The notes: generated by a model not told the origin, from the sequence alone. 64,000 nt of DNA from CAWIHS01 sp963836005 (GCA_963836005.1 CAWIHS010000004.1:434001-498000), one strand, 5' to 3'; counted from the first letter of the stretch, positions 8,394-17,865 are shown. Numbers and translations: made by a program.

Positions 8394-9812
8394 ATGCTAG
8401 ATTTTCAGGGTTTGACCATACTCGGCTTCGTGCTGATCATTGCAGAGATTATCGGTATCATGACTGCGGTACATGCGGTGATGCAGCCGCGGTCATCGCA
8501 GGGTGCTACTGCCTGGTTCATCGCTCTGATCACATTTCCTGTTATCTCTGTTCCTTTATATGCGGTCTTTGGCCGCACACGTTTTCTTGGTTATACGGAA
8601 GCTTTACGTGAAGCTGAAGCAAGCGTTGGTGATCGCGTGCGCACCTGGGCAGATCAGATGAACCTGATGGCGGCAGATCCGCGTACTGGACTCGAAGTCA
8701 TCGAGCTCCTCACTCACAGGCTTACCCATATTCCTTTTTTACGCGCTAATCACGTTGAACTGCTGGTGGATGGCAGGGCGACCTACGATTCGATGATCAA
8801 CGCCATAGAGTCAGCCGAATCCTATGTGCTGGTGCAGTTTTATATCGTGCGTGATGATGTCACGGGCAGGCGTTTACGTGATGCACTCATCGCCAAAGTG
8901 CAGAGTGGTGTGCGAGTGTACTTTCTATACGACGAGATCGGCTGTATTAAATTACCGGAAACGTACCTTGAGGTGATGGGTGATAACGGTATCGAGGTAT
9001 CCGGTTTTAAAACCACAAAAGGACGAAGCAACCGTTTCCAGATCAATTTTCGTAATCATCGCAAACTGCTGGTCGTCGACGGTAAGACCGGTTTTATCGG
9101 CGGTAATAACCTGGGCGAGGAGTATCTGAAATACCGGGACACACATATCAAGATAGAGGGTACCGCGGTGCAGCATATCCAGTTTTCTTTTATCAAGGAC
9201 TGGTACTGGGCAACCGCGCAGATAGTCCCGGTCAGTACTGAAATCGTAGCCGCTGAAACATCTGACCAGGCCGTGGCTATCGTGAATACCGGCCCGGCAG
9301 ATGAAACGCCTGCCTGCAGCATCCTGTTTTCTAGCCTGGTCAGTAGTGCGCGTTCGCGTCTGTGGATTACCAGTCCGTACTTCGTGCCAGATGATGCCAT
9401 GGTGCGAATGTTGCAGGCAGCCGCCTTAAGAGGGGTAGATGTCAGGATAATATTGCCGGGTAAGCCAGACCAGCTTCTGGTCACACTTGCTTCCTATACC
9501 TATTATGACGATATGTTAAATAATGGTGTACGACTGTTCCGTTACCGAGAGCAGTTCATGCATCAGAAAGTGATACTGGTAGACGACACAGTCGCTGGTG
9601 TCGGTACGGTCAACCTGGATAACCGGTCGCTCTATCTTAACTTCGAGGCGACCGCGTTAGTGGCTGATGATGCCTTTATCAAGCAGGTAGAGACTATGCT
9701 GATAGCGGACCTTGATAACAGCGACCCGGTACGATGTGAACATTTTTACGATAAGCCCCTGTATGTACGTGTTGCTGCAAATATGGCCCGTCTTGCATCA
9801 CCGTTACTGTGA
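8394..9812 (+). CDS. cls: Cardiolipin synthase (phospholipase D superfamily)
   Basis: Membrane enzyme condensing two phosphatidylglycerols into cardiolipin plus glycerol. Its 472 residues start with two transmembrane helices (about 5-27 and 38-58), the second followed by the family's YAVFGR. Two HKD active sites are present: His222-Lys224-Asp229 in HRKLLVVDGKTGFIGGNN, and His390-Lys392-Asp397 in HQKVILVDDTVAGVGTVN. Both catalytic histidines are intact, so it should be active. The ATG at 8394 has only a weak ribosome-binding site. It converges with the lytic transglycosylase gene, their stops 13 bp apart. Composition is richer in G+C than the surrounding IS debris. Confidence 0.92.
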   Translation: MLDFQGLTILGFVLIIAEIIGIMTAVHAVMQPRSSQGATAWFIALITFPVISVPLYAVFGRTRFLGYTEALREAEASVGDRVRTWADQMNLMAADPRTGLEVIELLTHRLTHIPFLRANHVELLVDGRATYDSMINAIESAESYVLVQFYIVRDDVTGRRLRDALIAKVQSGVRVYFLYDEIGCIKLPETYLEVMGDNGIEVSGFKTTKGRSNRFQINFRNHRKLLVVDGKTGFIGGNNLGEEYLKYRDTHIKIEGTAVQHIQFSFIKDWYWATAQIVPVSTEIVAAETSDQAVAIVNTGPADETPACSILFSSLVSSARSRLWITSPYFVPDDAMVRMLQAAALRGVDVRIILPGKPDQLLVTLASYTYYDDMLNNGVRLFRYREQFMHQKVILVDDTVAGVGTVNLDNRSLYLNFEATALVADDAFIKQVETMLIADLDNSDPVRCEHFYDKPLYVRVAANMARLASPLL

Positions 9813-9825
9813 GTCGCCGGTCAGT

Positions 9826-11244
9826 TTACTGGTTCTTTTTGGCGAGTCGCTTATCACGGGTCAGGCGATAAGCGATATAGTATTTATAGATGTTGCTCAC
9901 ATATTGAACGGTTTCACGGCCGATCCTTTTTGCGGCGACGACCTCGACGTTGCTGAACCAGACATTGGGATCAAGCCCCATTTCTTTTGTTTCTTTGCGC
10001 AGGCGTCGAACTTTGGCCGGTCCGGCATTATAGGCGGCAAACGCAAACAGGGTCTGGTTTAACGGATCGATTGCAGGATCACTGAAGTAACGGCCCTGCA
10101 GGAAGCGCAGGTATTTAATGCCGGCGTGAATATTGTTCTCCAGGTCTTCGATATCCGGGATGCCGACATTCTTGTCTGCCGCGGTGCTCGGCAGTATCTG
10201 CATGATGCCGACGGCACCGACATGGCTTCTGCTGCTGTGGTCGAGCTGTGATTCCTGGTAGGCCAGCGCTGCCATCATCAGGTAGTCGAAATCGTACTGC
10301 TCAGAATATTTTTCAAACAGGCCCGATAACGCCTGAAACTTTTCCTGCTCTGCAGGGCTGAGCGCATTCCTCGCCCACTTGTTATTTACCAGGTAACGCT
10401 TGAACAGGATGTTGCCCAGCATGGTGCCCTTCTGGTGTTTTCTGACGAACTCGTCGACGATCTTCTTCAGTTTCGGGCTGTTCTTGCGGAAGGCCCAGCC
10501 GATATTGCCACCGCTGTTGATGGTGATCTCGGGATGCAGTTTGATCTTGTCGAAGATCTGAGCCCATAATTTTGCCTTGTGGTCGTCGACAAACGTCATC
10601 GAGATCAGGCCGGCATTCACCATTTCCAGCAGGTCCGCATCTTCCAGGTATTCACTGGCTTCGATGATCTTGACCGGTGTTATGCCTTTTTTCTCGAAAG
10701 ACCGGTTTAGCCTGATGAGATGCTCGTGGTAACTGCTCGAGGTGCGCACGTAAACTTCTTTACCGGAGAGGTCTTCGGGATTATTAACGGCTGGGGCGCC
10801 GAATCCGCTGATGAGGATCTCACTGACGTTCTTGTAGGACGGGTGGCTGAAATCGACCGTTTTTTTTCGTTCCTCGGTGATCGAAAGATTTGCAGCCGCG
10901 ATGTCACCGCGGCCTTCGATCAGCCAGGGCAGGAGTTTGTCCCGGGGTACGGGCAGATAGACGACCTTTATCTTGCGTGTGCCGGTCTTCAGTTTCTTGT
11001 TGATGTATTTTTCGAACTCGAGAAGCGCATCGTATGACACACCCCTGATCTGCGCCTTGTCGAAAAAAAACAGTAACGGGTTGTCCACTACGAGCACGCG
11101 GATCTTGCGTCGCTCGACCATGCCGTCGAAATCACCTTTCCATGCCTTGTTTAACTGCCACTGCTCCATGAAATCATCAGAACTGTCTGTAGCGATTGCT
11201 GCAGGTGTGATCAGTACTGCTGCAGTAAGGAGCAGCAGGTGCAT
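9826..11244 (-). CDS. mltF: MltF-like lytic transglycosylase with solute-binding domain
   Basis: The ~472-residue protein combines a periplasmic SBP_bac_3-type domain (about residues 45-275, including the GRGDIAAANLSIT block) with a C-terminal SLT domain (about 305-445). Catalytic Glu331 lies in LAYQESQLD, followed by GAVGIMQILPSTA and AFAAYNAGPAKV. It should cleave the MurNAc-GlcNAc bond of peptidoglycan at the outer membrane, with the binding domain as regulator. The N-terminus MHLLLLTAAVLITPA is hydrophobic but lacks the normal positive n-region. The frame stays open upstream without a start codon, and ATG 11244 has no clear ribosome-binding site. The 5' end may therefore have been cut at the junction with the MscS fragment on the opposite strand. 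Confidence 0.88.
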   Translation of the reverse strand: MHLLLLTAAVLITPAAIATDSSDDFMEQWQLNKAWKGDFDGMVERRKIRVLVVDNPLLFFFDKAQIRGVSYDALLEFEKYINKKLKTGTRKIKVVYLPVPRDKLLPWLIEGRGDIAAANLSITEERKKTVDFSHPSYKNVSEILISGFGAPAVNNPEDLSGKEVYVRTSSSYHEHLIRLNRSFEKKGITPVKIIEASEYLEDADLLEMVNAGLISMTFVDDHKAKLWAQIFDKIKLHPEITINSGGNIGWAFRKNSPKLKKIVDEFVRKHQKGTMLGNILFKRYLVNNKWARNALSPAEQEKFQALSGLFEKYSEQYDFDYLMMAALAYQESQLDHSSRSHVGAVGIMQILPSTAADKNVGIPDIEDLENNIHAGIKYLRFLQGRYFSDPAIDPLNQTLFAFAAYNAGPAKVRRLRKETKEMGLDPNVWFSNVEVVAAKRIGRETVQYVSNIYKYYIAYRLTRDKRLAKKNQ

Positions 11245-11511
11245 CCCAATGAAGCAGTCAATCAGGCGGGTTTCCCGCCCAGGGTCTTCTTCAATGAACT
11301 CAACGCGGATTCACTCAATCTGTTGGTTATTTACTGGTTTCACCCTCCAAATCCATGGCTTAGTCTGGAGTTTGCACACCGCGTCAACATGCAGATCATG
11401 GAACGTTTCAACGCCGAGGGCATTGACTTCGCCTTTCCTACACAAACTCTTTACCTGGCCGGAGACAGAAAACGCCCTCTTAGTAAGGAGCAGCAATCCG
11501 GGCCCCCATAG
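11239..11511 (+). pseudogene. MscS-family mechanosensitive channel, C-terminal fragment
   Basis: About 90 codons read FPPRVFFNELNADSLNLLV, then IYWFHPPNPW, then NMQIMERFNAEGIDFAFPTQ and TLYLAGD. This is the cytoplasmic C-terminal end of MscS-type channels. The pore helix and beta domain are absent; the sequence begins at the 5' edge of the opposite-strand mltF gene. There is no credible start signal (the first codon available is GTG). It is probably the stump of a gene lost in a rearrangement, and is unrelated in detail to the MscK-like gene at 22.6-26.0 kb. Confidence 0.75.
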
Positions 11512-11707
11512 GTTTGTATCAAGCCTTTTGCAGTGGGTATTTCATCAAGGTGATTTGTCTCCATCCTATAGATTTTGATAAGCGGGAAGATTAACACAAG
11601 CTAAAGCGGACATAGATGTAATGAAAGAAATTATTGAATCGCCTATACTTGACTTGTACATAAGCGACAATTATTGAGAATATTATTAAGGTTGATGCTA
11701 ATATAAT

Positions 11708-12697
11708 TTGGTTATTAAATTATTAACAGTCGTAATTCTGATGTCCATGGCGGTTATTACTAAACTGTGGCAAGCAGAAGTTTATGCACTGGAGTCCGAT
11801 ACGATTGATCTTAAGGACGAAGATATAAGGCAGCAGGCTAATGCTGTCCTGGCTTTAATGGCATATTCAGTGGTGCCAGATATTACCACCAGTTCATTGT
11901 CCATATCCAATAACAATACTGGCAATCCAGGTTTTGCTATGGCACAGTTAGCTGGTGGTTTTACTCTTAACCGTTCAGTACCGCTCTATCTTGAAGGAGG
12001 TATTGCTTACAGTCAGTATGACCCCACATTTATTGCTGAAGAGGGTCGTGATGAACGATTGCTGCCGGTTGAATGGGACAGCCTGATGCTCAGCGGAGGC
12101 GTGGGTTGGGATTTTCCTTTATCCACTAAACTCAGCATTCGCCCTATCTTTAATTTTTCATTGGGCCATGTCAGTAGTGATCTGTCTTTTTTAAATGATA
12201 TTCTGGATAGACGAACAAACAGTCAATCGTATAAGGAGGCAGACAAGGAAATCGATTTTCTTGATAATGGACGACTTAATGTGGTTGGTTATGGCGGTTC
12301 GGTCATGTTTGACTATGAAGACTACGCACCGGAAAGAGATATTGATGTTGAATGGCGGTTTACTAATGTGATACTCAAGAGTTACGGCAGCACGTCCGAG
12401 TTTGTGACAGGTAAAGCTGATGCCATCAGCACCAATCTGTGGGCTCGCTGGCGGGTCCCCAGCCGTTATAAATTACTACATCGGCCACTACGTTATGTTC
12501 TGGAAGGAGCACATACCACATTTTTTGGTGATCAGGCCGGAGTGCTTGGGTTTAATCATTTAACCTCAGTGGGATTGGGACTTGAGCTTGATTCCAGCGC
12601 TTATGATATCTTCATCAGCAGAACCAGATTGGTCGGTCGATATCTCTTGGGAAAAAATATTACAGGGTTCTCCATTGGATTGGCTGTCAGTTTTTAG
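11708..12697 (+). CDS. Predicted outer-membrane beta-barrel protein
   Basis: A 329-residue protein with a hydrophobic N-terminal export signal (about residues 1-27). Alternating amphipathic strands rich in Gly and aromatic residues run through the body, and the terminal residue is Phe after a strand (GFSIGLAVSF), the hallmark recognised by the BAM complex. The segment AQLAGGFTLNRSVPLYLEGG and the YGGSV/WRFTN strands resemble autotransporter-like or OmpA-like barrels, but I cannot name a family. The start given is TTG 11708; ATG at 11741 would also leave a signal peptide, so the exact start is uncertain. It stands alone. Confidence 0.7.
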   Translation: MVIKLLTVVILMSMAVITKLWQAEVYALESDTIDLKDEDIRQQANAVLALMAYSVVPDITTSSLSISNNNTGNPGFAMAQLAGGFTLNRSVPLYLEGGIAYSQYDPTFIAEEGRDERLLPVEWDSLMLSGGVGWDFPLSTKLSIRPIFNFSLGHVSSDLSFLNDILDRRTNSQSYKEADKEIDFLDNGRLNVVGYGGSVMFDYEDYAPERDIDVEWRFTNVILKSYGSTSEFVTGKADAISTNLWARWRVPSRYKLLHRPLRYVLEGAHTTFFGDQAGVLGFNHLTSVGLGLELDSSAYDIFISRTRLVGRYLLGKNITGFSIGLAVSF

Positions 12698-12946
12698 AAA
12701 ACCGTTCAATGACAACGGGTAGCATAACTTGTGTCAGTATCATTGATGCAATGCAGCTGTGTGATTTATCCAGGGCAATCAAAACGTAATTTGAAAAAAT
12801 GAATGCCGAATCAAGATTTGATTTTTCTCATTTCAACACTAGACTTAATACAAAGGTTAAAATTAACTTTAAACTCACTGTTATCTATTTTGTGAATGTA
12901 TTTTCATTATTGGCATATATAACAGTTAAATTATCAGGAGTTAACG

Positions 12947-13513
12947 ATGAATAAATATCTAGTTAGCACAATCATCTCACTTGTTCTTGCCCTAACGTCT
13001 AACAGCGCTTGGTCAGACAGTTTTCAGGATACCATTGAGGTCTTCAGAAACGCCGGTGAGAGCGGCAATTTTTTTAATAATAGTTATGGATATGCTGTTT
13101 TTCCGACTGTAGGCAGAGCAGGCATTGGCATTGGTGGCGCCAGAGGCAACGGACGAGTGTATGTCAACGGCAAGCACGTAGCCAATACCACCATGACACA
13201 ATTAACAGTCGGGCTACAACTGGGAGCTCAAGGCTACAGTATGATTGTCTTCTTCGAAGATGAACGCGCTTTCAAAGAATTCAGCAGTGGAAGTTTCTCG
13301 TTCAGTGCGCAAGCTAAAGCTGTTGCTATCACTGCCGGGGCATCTGCTACGGCTTCTACTACCGGCAGTTCTGCAGGCGCCAGCGGAGGAAGGAGCGATG
13401 CAACGACTGTCGGTGGGTATAACAGGGGATTGGCGATATTTACTGTTACCCGGGGCGGGCTAATGTATGAAGCAAGTGTAGGCGGGGCCAGATTTAGCTA
13501 CACACCACTTTAA
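12947..13513 (+). CDS. SYLF-domain (YSC84-like) secreted lipid-binding protein
   Basis: 188 residues with a signal peptide (MNKYLVSTIISLVLALTSNS, cleaved near SAWS-DS). The body has the SYLF/Ysc84 signature: GYAVFPTVGRAGIGIGGARG, VGLQLGAQGYSMIVFFED, and a final RGGLMYEASVGGARFSY. The family binds phosphoinositide-type lipids in eukaryotes; bacterial members are periplasmic with unclear roles. An Ala/Gly/Ser-rich insert at about 125-152 (SATASTTGSSAGASG) is probably a flexible linker. A good CAGGAG ribosome-binding site precedes ATG 12947. Monocistronic as far as can be seen. Confidence 0.85.
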   Translation: MNKYLVSTIISLVLALTSNSAWSDSFQDTIEVFRNAGESGNFFNNSYGYAVFPTVGRAGIGIGGARGNGRVYVNGKHVANTTMTQLTVGLQLGAQGYSMIVFFEDERAFKEFSSGSFSFSAQAKAVAITAGASATASTTGSSAGASGGRSDATTVGGYNRGLAIFTVTRGGLMYEASVGGARFSYTPL

Positions 13514-13601
13514 TATTCTGAGTATACAGTATTTTAACAGCCCACATCGGCGCTAATCAATATCTCCAATAGCAGTTGATGTTAGAAACTAACTGAATAG
13601 G

Positions 13602-14210
13602 TCAATCATCACAAAGTATTTTAACACGCCGGATGGCGGCTTCTATCTGTGACTCAGTTTCTGCATCCATAAGGCGATCTTTAGCAGCCAGGCACCTCTC
13701 TGCATAGTTTGAAATTTCTGCTTGAATATCGCTATCTAGCGTGTTATTGGCAACGGCTTCACACAGTGCGTAAGAGACGCGTCTTACGTTTGCTGTACCT
13801 CTGCCGGCCTGCTCGACATTGACACAGTCACCGACTTGAATTTGAGTTTGATCAGTAACAACCTGAATACGTGCACCTGAATTAACTTCCACGGTATATG
13901 ACATTCCGTTGAGACTGCCTTCTGCTGAGGATGCAATAATACCGCCCGCTGCAGCACCAATCAGTGTATTTCGTACCCTGCGGGATGAACTGTGCCGGCT
14001 GGAAGTAGTCGCATAACCAAGGATACCCCCAATGGCGGCACCGCTTCCAGCTCGGGATTGAAGATTAACCGGCTGAGCCTGCACAACACGTCCCGTTTGA
14101 ATACTCATCGACTGACCAGTATGGGGTTGAGTGGTCTGACAGGCAGTAAGCATCGTGATCATGGTTGTGATCATAATGAATAAACAACAGTGACAGGTTA
14201 ATTTTTTCAT
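13602..14210 (-). CDS. Glycine-zipper outer-membrane lipoprotein
   Basis: 202 residues. The N-terminus carries a lipobox (TMLTAC), predicting lipidation at that cysteine. A glycine-zipper pair follows, GSGAAIGGILGYA (about 55-67) and NTLIGAAAGGIIASS (about 82-96), as in SlyB/Pcp-type proteins. Then comes a small beta-rich domain (TVEVNSGARIQVV...VGDCVNVEQ) and a helical, cysteine-containing tail of about 60 residues that is not typical of SlyB. It lies 20 bp downstream of the ceramidase-like gene on the same strand and is probably co-transcribed. Function is inferred only as envelope structural or stress-related. Confidence 0.75.
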   Translation of the reverse strand: MKKLTCHCCLFIMITTMITMLTACQTTQPHTGQSMSIQTGRVVQAQPVNLQSRAGSGAAIGGILGYATTSSRHSSSRRVRNTLIGAAAGGIIASSAEGSLNGMSYTVEVNSGARIQVVTDQTQIQVGDCVNVEQAGRGTANVRRVSYALCEAVANNTLDSDIQAEISNYAERCLAAKDRLMDAETESQIEAAIRRVKILCDD

Positions 14211-14230
14211 TGGATGATGTTTCCTCTTTT

Positions 14231-15040
14231 TTAGTAAATATTTTTGTTGTTGTTTTGTTGATATGACAACAGCATTCGTAAAACAACAAAGGCACTGCTC
14301 GCCGCGGCCAGATGCTTCAATGTGTGGCCGCTGATAACATCATTCAGTATTTCGAAGACTTCTGCATCAAAATATTCGAGTAACTTTGACATGCCATACC
14401 AGAACAATACCCATACAATATAATGTCCAGATATGTAGTGATAGTTGGGGAACAGATATAAGATAAAAGGCAGCATAATGACTGGATAAAATTGTACAAA
14501 TGTGTAAAACCTGAGGTCTCCCCGCTGTAATTGTTCAGTATAATTCCAGTAAATAAGACTTAATATTCCAACAAGAATAAGCACCAGCAACAGCCAACCG
14601 TTACCGGCGCTAGCATTAATACGATCGGCGATGACAGCTGAAGTAAATGCCATAAACGCAATCGACATAGGCAGTCTATCCCACAAAAGACGTTCATTGG
14701 AGGGTTCCCAGTGATAATAGGCTGATCCTAAACTGACCAGCGCAACCCCAATAAAAAAAATGACATAGGGCCTGGCATCCCCCGATAATACAAAAATTTC
14801 GTGGCGATTTACCCCCAGGACAACAATAATTCCAAGTATACCGACCAAAGCAAAGCCGGCATTCGACACCACGTCGTTGAAATTTGGGATGCCAAACAAC
14901 CAGCGTGTATCTGCGAACAGATGGTATCCGGGATCCTGTGCAATGGGTTCCATAAACAGAAGACCAATCAATCCAGCTAATAGTAAGCAGGAAAGAATTA
15001 TAATGCGTTGTCTTAAGGATAGTTTATGGATCCTTGGCAT
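14231..15040 (-). CDS. Ceramidase-like (CREST superfamily) integral membrane protein
   Basis: 269 residues with about seven hydrophobic helices. The order of conserved elements fits alkaline-ceramidase/CREST hydrolases: an acidic N-terminal loop, FNDVVSNAGF in the first core helix, GSAYYHWEPSNERLLWDRLP (the Ser-x-x-x-His plus Asp-Arg-Leu-Pro motif), and SGHTLKHLAAA near the C-terminus, giving the histidine-rich metal site. The family cleaves amide bonds of membrane-embedded lipids; the bacterial substrate is not known. ATG 15040 is taken as the start. It is likely operonic with the lipoprotein gene 20 bp downstream. Confidence 0.75.
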   Translation of the reverse strand: MPRIHKLSLRQRIIILSCLLLAGLIGLLFMEPIAQDPGYHLFADTRWLFGIPNFNDVVSNAGFALVGILGIIVVLGVNRHEIFVLSGDARPYVIFFIGVALVSLGSAYYHWEPSNERLLWDRLPMSIAFMAFTSAVIADRINASAGNGWLLLVLILVGILSLIYWNYTEQLQRGDLRFYTFVQFYPVIMLPFILYLFPNYHYISGHYIVWVLFWYGMSKLLEYFDAEVFEILNDVISGHTLKHLAAASSAFVVLRMLLSYQQNNNKNIY

Positions 15041-15439
15041 AAAATTCTCGTTAGGGCAATATTGGAAAAATGTTCTTCCTCAGAATTACTCCATAAATGT
15101 CTAAGTCAATAGATGAGCATTTTGATGATCTCATTTGTTACAAAAGATAAGTAATTTAATGGTATCTTGCAAGATCTAAATTGAAAAAGTGCCATTAAAT
15201 TCCCTATTCTTCATTGCAAAGAAATTTTAATTGCCCTGTTCTTAGCAGCAAAATCTTTTTTTAAGGAAATCAGTCTCATGTTGAAGCGCCATCCAGTGAC
15301 AAACGTAATGAACTAAACTGTCTTGAATCCAAGGTCTGTTTTTCAAACTTTCTTTGGTGACGTACAATCATCAAATAATGAATAAAATATCAACAACTTT
15401 ATAATAAACATCAATTTTACCTGGAATGACTCAATAGCA
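15041..15439. other. 400-bp AT-rich intergenic region
   Basis: Separates two divergent genes, so it must hold promoters for both. I see no convincing gene, transposase fragment or strong palindrome. Short AT-rich stretches could serve as -10 elements but none stands out. Confidence 0.5.
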
Positions 15440-16390
15440 TTGATTAAATCACGTACAAAATTCAAGCTGTTGTTAGTGCTTTTCTTATTGGTTGTTTCTG
15501 GTGTCTGGATATACCATACCGTCTACCGTTCATCAGGATCGGCATTGCAGCGAGCTGAATCATTTATATTTAACCGTATGACGGTGGCACAACTGGGGGA
15601 GCAGAGAAGTATGCGTTACTTCTTTGCTTCTAATCGGCAATTGAATGAAACGGGAGAAAATGATAGTTTAATCAACCGTTTTGGCAACCAGCGAGAATCA
15701 GAACTGAAGTTCGGTTTTTTCGATACCCGGGTGGAGCCCAATGTCTGTCTTGGCATGTTCATCAATCCCACTGAATGGTTTCAGAATGAAGAAATCAAGA
15801 TAAAGCGGATGGAAACACTGGATGAGTCCTCTTTTATACAAAAAATGCGCAAGCTGGTACAGGATTCCCCAAGAAAATCTCTGCTGGTGGTGGTACATGG
15901 TTTCAAGGAAGCTTTCCCTTCTGCCCTGAGGAAAACAGCCTTTCTGGGGCATATCCTGGATATCAACTCACCCATTTTAGTGTTTGACTGGCCGGGAAAC
16001 CAGGGGGCAGCGCTGAGAGGCTATCGCCGTGCCCGTAATATAGCAATCCAGTCAGGTGCTGAGCTAGCGAAAACACTCGAACTGATTAACCGAGAAGTTA
16101 AACCCGACAAGCTCTGGCTGATTGCAAATAGCATGGGCGGGCAGGTTGTGGCAGATGCATTCAGTCATCTGTATAAAAATCCTGAATTTGCAGATGCTGA
16201 CATAGAACTTGAGGATGTCATATTAACCGCAGCGGATGTCGGCAACGATGATTTTAATGAACAATTTAAGCGTGAAATTGCTGCCATGACACGTAATCTT
16301 ACCGTTTATGTTTCTTCTAATGACAGGCGGAATCGCATTAAAAGTGATAATAAAACGGGGCTCTCTAAACGGGGACTTAATCCTGTATAA
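15440..16390 (+). CDS. DUF900-type alpha/beta hydrolase, membrane anchored
   Basis: 316 residues with an N-terminal signal anchor (LLLVLFLLVVSGVWIYHTVY, about 10-30) and a periplasm-facing hydrolase domain. LLVVVHGFKEAF supplies the oxyanion-hole region and ANSMGGQVVADAF the nucleophile elbow, with Ser in N-S-M-G-G. A following acidic strand (DVILTAADVGNDDF) can supply the Asp. The family normally continues beyond DDRRNRIKSD to a catalytic His; here the protein ends soon after in GLSKRGLNPV, so the C-terminus may be truncated and the catalytic His missing. The start used is TTG 15440 with a poor ribosome-binding site. Substrate unknown. Confidence 0.72.
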   Translation: MIKSRTKFKLLLVLFLLVVSGVWIYHTVYRSSGSALQRAESFIFNRMTVAQLGEQRSMRYFFASNRQLNETGENDSLINRFGNQRESELKFGFFDTRVEPNVCLGMFINPTEWFQNEEIKIKRMETLDESSFIQKMRKLVQDSPRKSLLVVVHGFKEAFPSALRKTAFLGHILDINSPILVFDWPGNQGAALRGYRRARNIAIQSGAELAKTLELINREVKPDKLWLIANSMGGQVVADAFSHLYKNPEFADADIELEDVILTAADVGNDDFNEQFKREIAAMTRNLTVYVSSNDRRNRIKSDNKTGLSKRGLNPV

Positions 16391-16400
16391 GGAGCTTCTT

Positions 16401-16425
16401 AGGGTAACTTTTTACCCTATACTTT
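16401..16425 (+). terminator. Intrinsic terminator after the hydrolase gene
   Basis: AGGGTAA (16401-16407) pairs with TTACCCT (16412-16418) around a 4-nt loop and is followed by ATACTTTT. It lies 10 bp after the hydrolase stop and also sits just beyond the 3' end of the opposite-strand HEAT gene. Confidence 0.55.
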
Positions 16426-16449
16426 TCCCTTAAGGTCCAGTCCAGACAG

Positions 16450-17775
16450 CTAATAAGAGAATTGACTATCTGTCAGGCTGACGCCATTATCCAGCTCCTG
16501 GATAGCTATATACATTAGCGCCTGAGCCGCTGGTTCTTCTTGAGAAGCAATGAGTTCAAATGCCAGGCGACGCAGTTCGGGATCTTTTTCGCTGAATAAT
16601 ACCTGACCAAGCAGCGGGATTGATTTGCTTCCAGCTTCACCAAGTGTCTGAATAACATGATACCGAACCGAGGTGTCTTCATCGCCCAAAGCTGTCGCCA
16701 GGGCTGTAAATGCTTCTTCTCCTTCAATGCTGGCTAGCACGCTGATGGCCTCTCTTCTGACATTTATATCTACCAACATAGGTAGTAGCGAATTTAAAAT
16801 AGGTACTGCGTCTTTTGGATCAAATTCATATAATTCATGAATGCTAACGGTCTGATCCTCGGGATCCAGTGCCATGAATTCTTCAAAGAACTGGTTGTTA
16901 GGTGCGAATTCAGCAGCTGCGCCATGTGTAGGGTAACTATTACTTCCAGTTGTGGTTGCCATCTCGGGCTCAAAGTCCCAGACTTTGGCTTGCTGTCTGA
17001 CATATTCATCTGGATCCTGGAGAGCTATAGAGATTAACGCCTGAGCCGCTGGTTCTTCCTGAAAAGTAATAAGTTCAACTGCCAGGCGACGCAGTTCGGG
17101 ATCTTGTTCGCTGAATAATACCTGACCAAGCAGTGGGATTGATTTGCTTCCAGTTTCAGCAAGTGCCTGAATAACATGATACCGAACCGAGCTATCTTCA
17201 TCGCCTAAAGCAGTCTCAAGGGCTGTAAATGCTTCCTCTCCTTCAATGCTGGCTAGTACAGTGATGGCCTCTCTTCTGACATCTGTATCCTCATCCTGCA
17301 ACAAAATTTCTCTGAGAAGGGCGATTGATTCTGATTGATAAAGCTGGTGTAAGTTATGGATGGCATTAATTCGGTTTCCAGGATCTGAATGTTCCAGTTC
17401 TTCCAGAATTTCATCTTCAGGAATGTTCCATCTAACTATCCCGGGTTTGATGTTATCATCAGCGCAAGACTTAATTGCTTTCTTAGCTTCTGCATCTCTT
17501 ATGTGCCATTTACTGGGCATTTTTAATTCATGGACCACTGCCTCAACAACAGCTTGGTTTATCATAGAAGTAGTCGCAGGGAATGGGTAAGTGTTCTCGA
17601 TGGGTGCAGTAGTATTGGATGGCCGAGTAATGGATATGTCTTGCTTAACATCGTGATTGAAGGTGAATATTGCCCAAACGAGACACACGATAGAAATTAT
17701 AAAAAATAGCTGCTTTAATTTTATTTTGATGATGCCTATAAAGTTATTGCAGTTTACACTCGTTTCTGAAGTCAT
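16450..17775 (-). CDS. Membrane-anchored HEAT-repeat protein with an internal duplication
   Basis: 441 residues. A signal anchor lies at about 19-40 (LKQLFFIISIVCLVWAIFTF), so the body should be periplasmic. Two blocks of HEAT/PBS-lyase-type helical repeats follow: VRREAITVLASIEGEEAFTALE, then VRYHVIQALAETGSKSIPLL, then ELRRLAVELI. The first block (about residues 165-250) and the second (about 338-420) are nearly identical, offset by 173 codons, showing a recent internal tandem duplication. Between them is a non-repeat acidic linker with FFEEFMALDPEDQ. Such repeats are protein-binding scaffolds; no enzymatic residues are evident. No operon partner on the same strand. Confidence 0.8.
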   Translation of the reverse strand: MTSETSVNCNNFIGIIKIKLKQLFFIISIVCLVWAIFTFNHDVKQDISITRPSNTTAPIENTYPFPATTSMINQAVVEAVVHELKMPSKWHIRDAEAKKAIKSCADDNIKPGIVRWNIPEDEILEELEHSDPGNRINAIHNLHQLYQSESIALLREILLQDEDTDVRREAITVLASIEGEEAFTALETALGDEDSSVRYHVIQALAETGSKSIPLLGQVLFSEQDPELRRLAVELITFQEEPAAQALISIALQDPDEYVRQQAKVWDFEPEMATTTGSNSYPTHGAAAEFAPNNQFFEEFMALDPEDQTVSIHELYEFDPKDAVPILNSLLPMLVDINVRREAISVLASIEGEEAFTALATALGDEDTSVRYHVIQTLGEAGSKSIPLLGQVLFSEKDPELRRLAFELIASQEEPAAQALMYIAIQELDNGVSLTDSQFSY

Positions 17776-17809
17776 CTACATCACCGTATACAAATCCAGG
17801 CACTAGAAT

Positions 17810-17851
17810 AAAATAGAGAAAAGCCAGATTTTAATGGCTTTTCTCTATTTT
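17810..17851 (-). terminator. Strong intrinsic terminator of the PEP-CTERM gene
   Basis: Perfect 17-bp stem, AAAATAGAGAAAAGCCA at 17810-17826 with its complement at 17835-17851, and an 8-nt loop. Read on the minus strand the 3' arm ends in TATTTTATTCT. It lies 14 bp past the stop of the PEP-CTERM gene and just upstream of the HEAT gene start, insulating the two. Confidence 0.85.
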
Positions 17852-17865
17852 GGTTCAGTCTGCTA

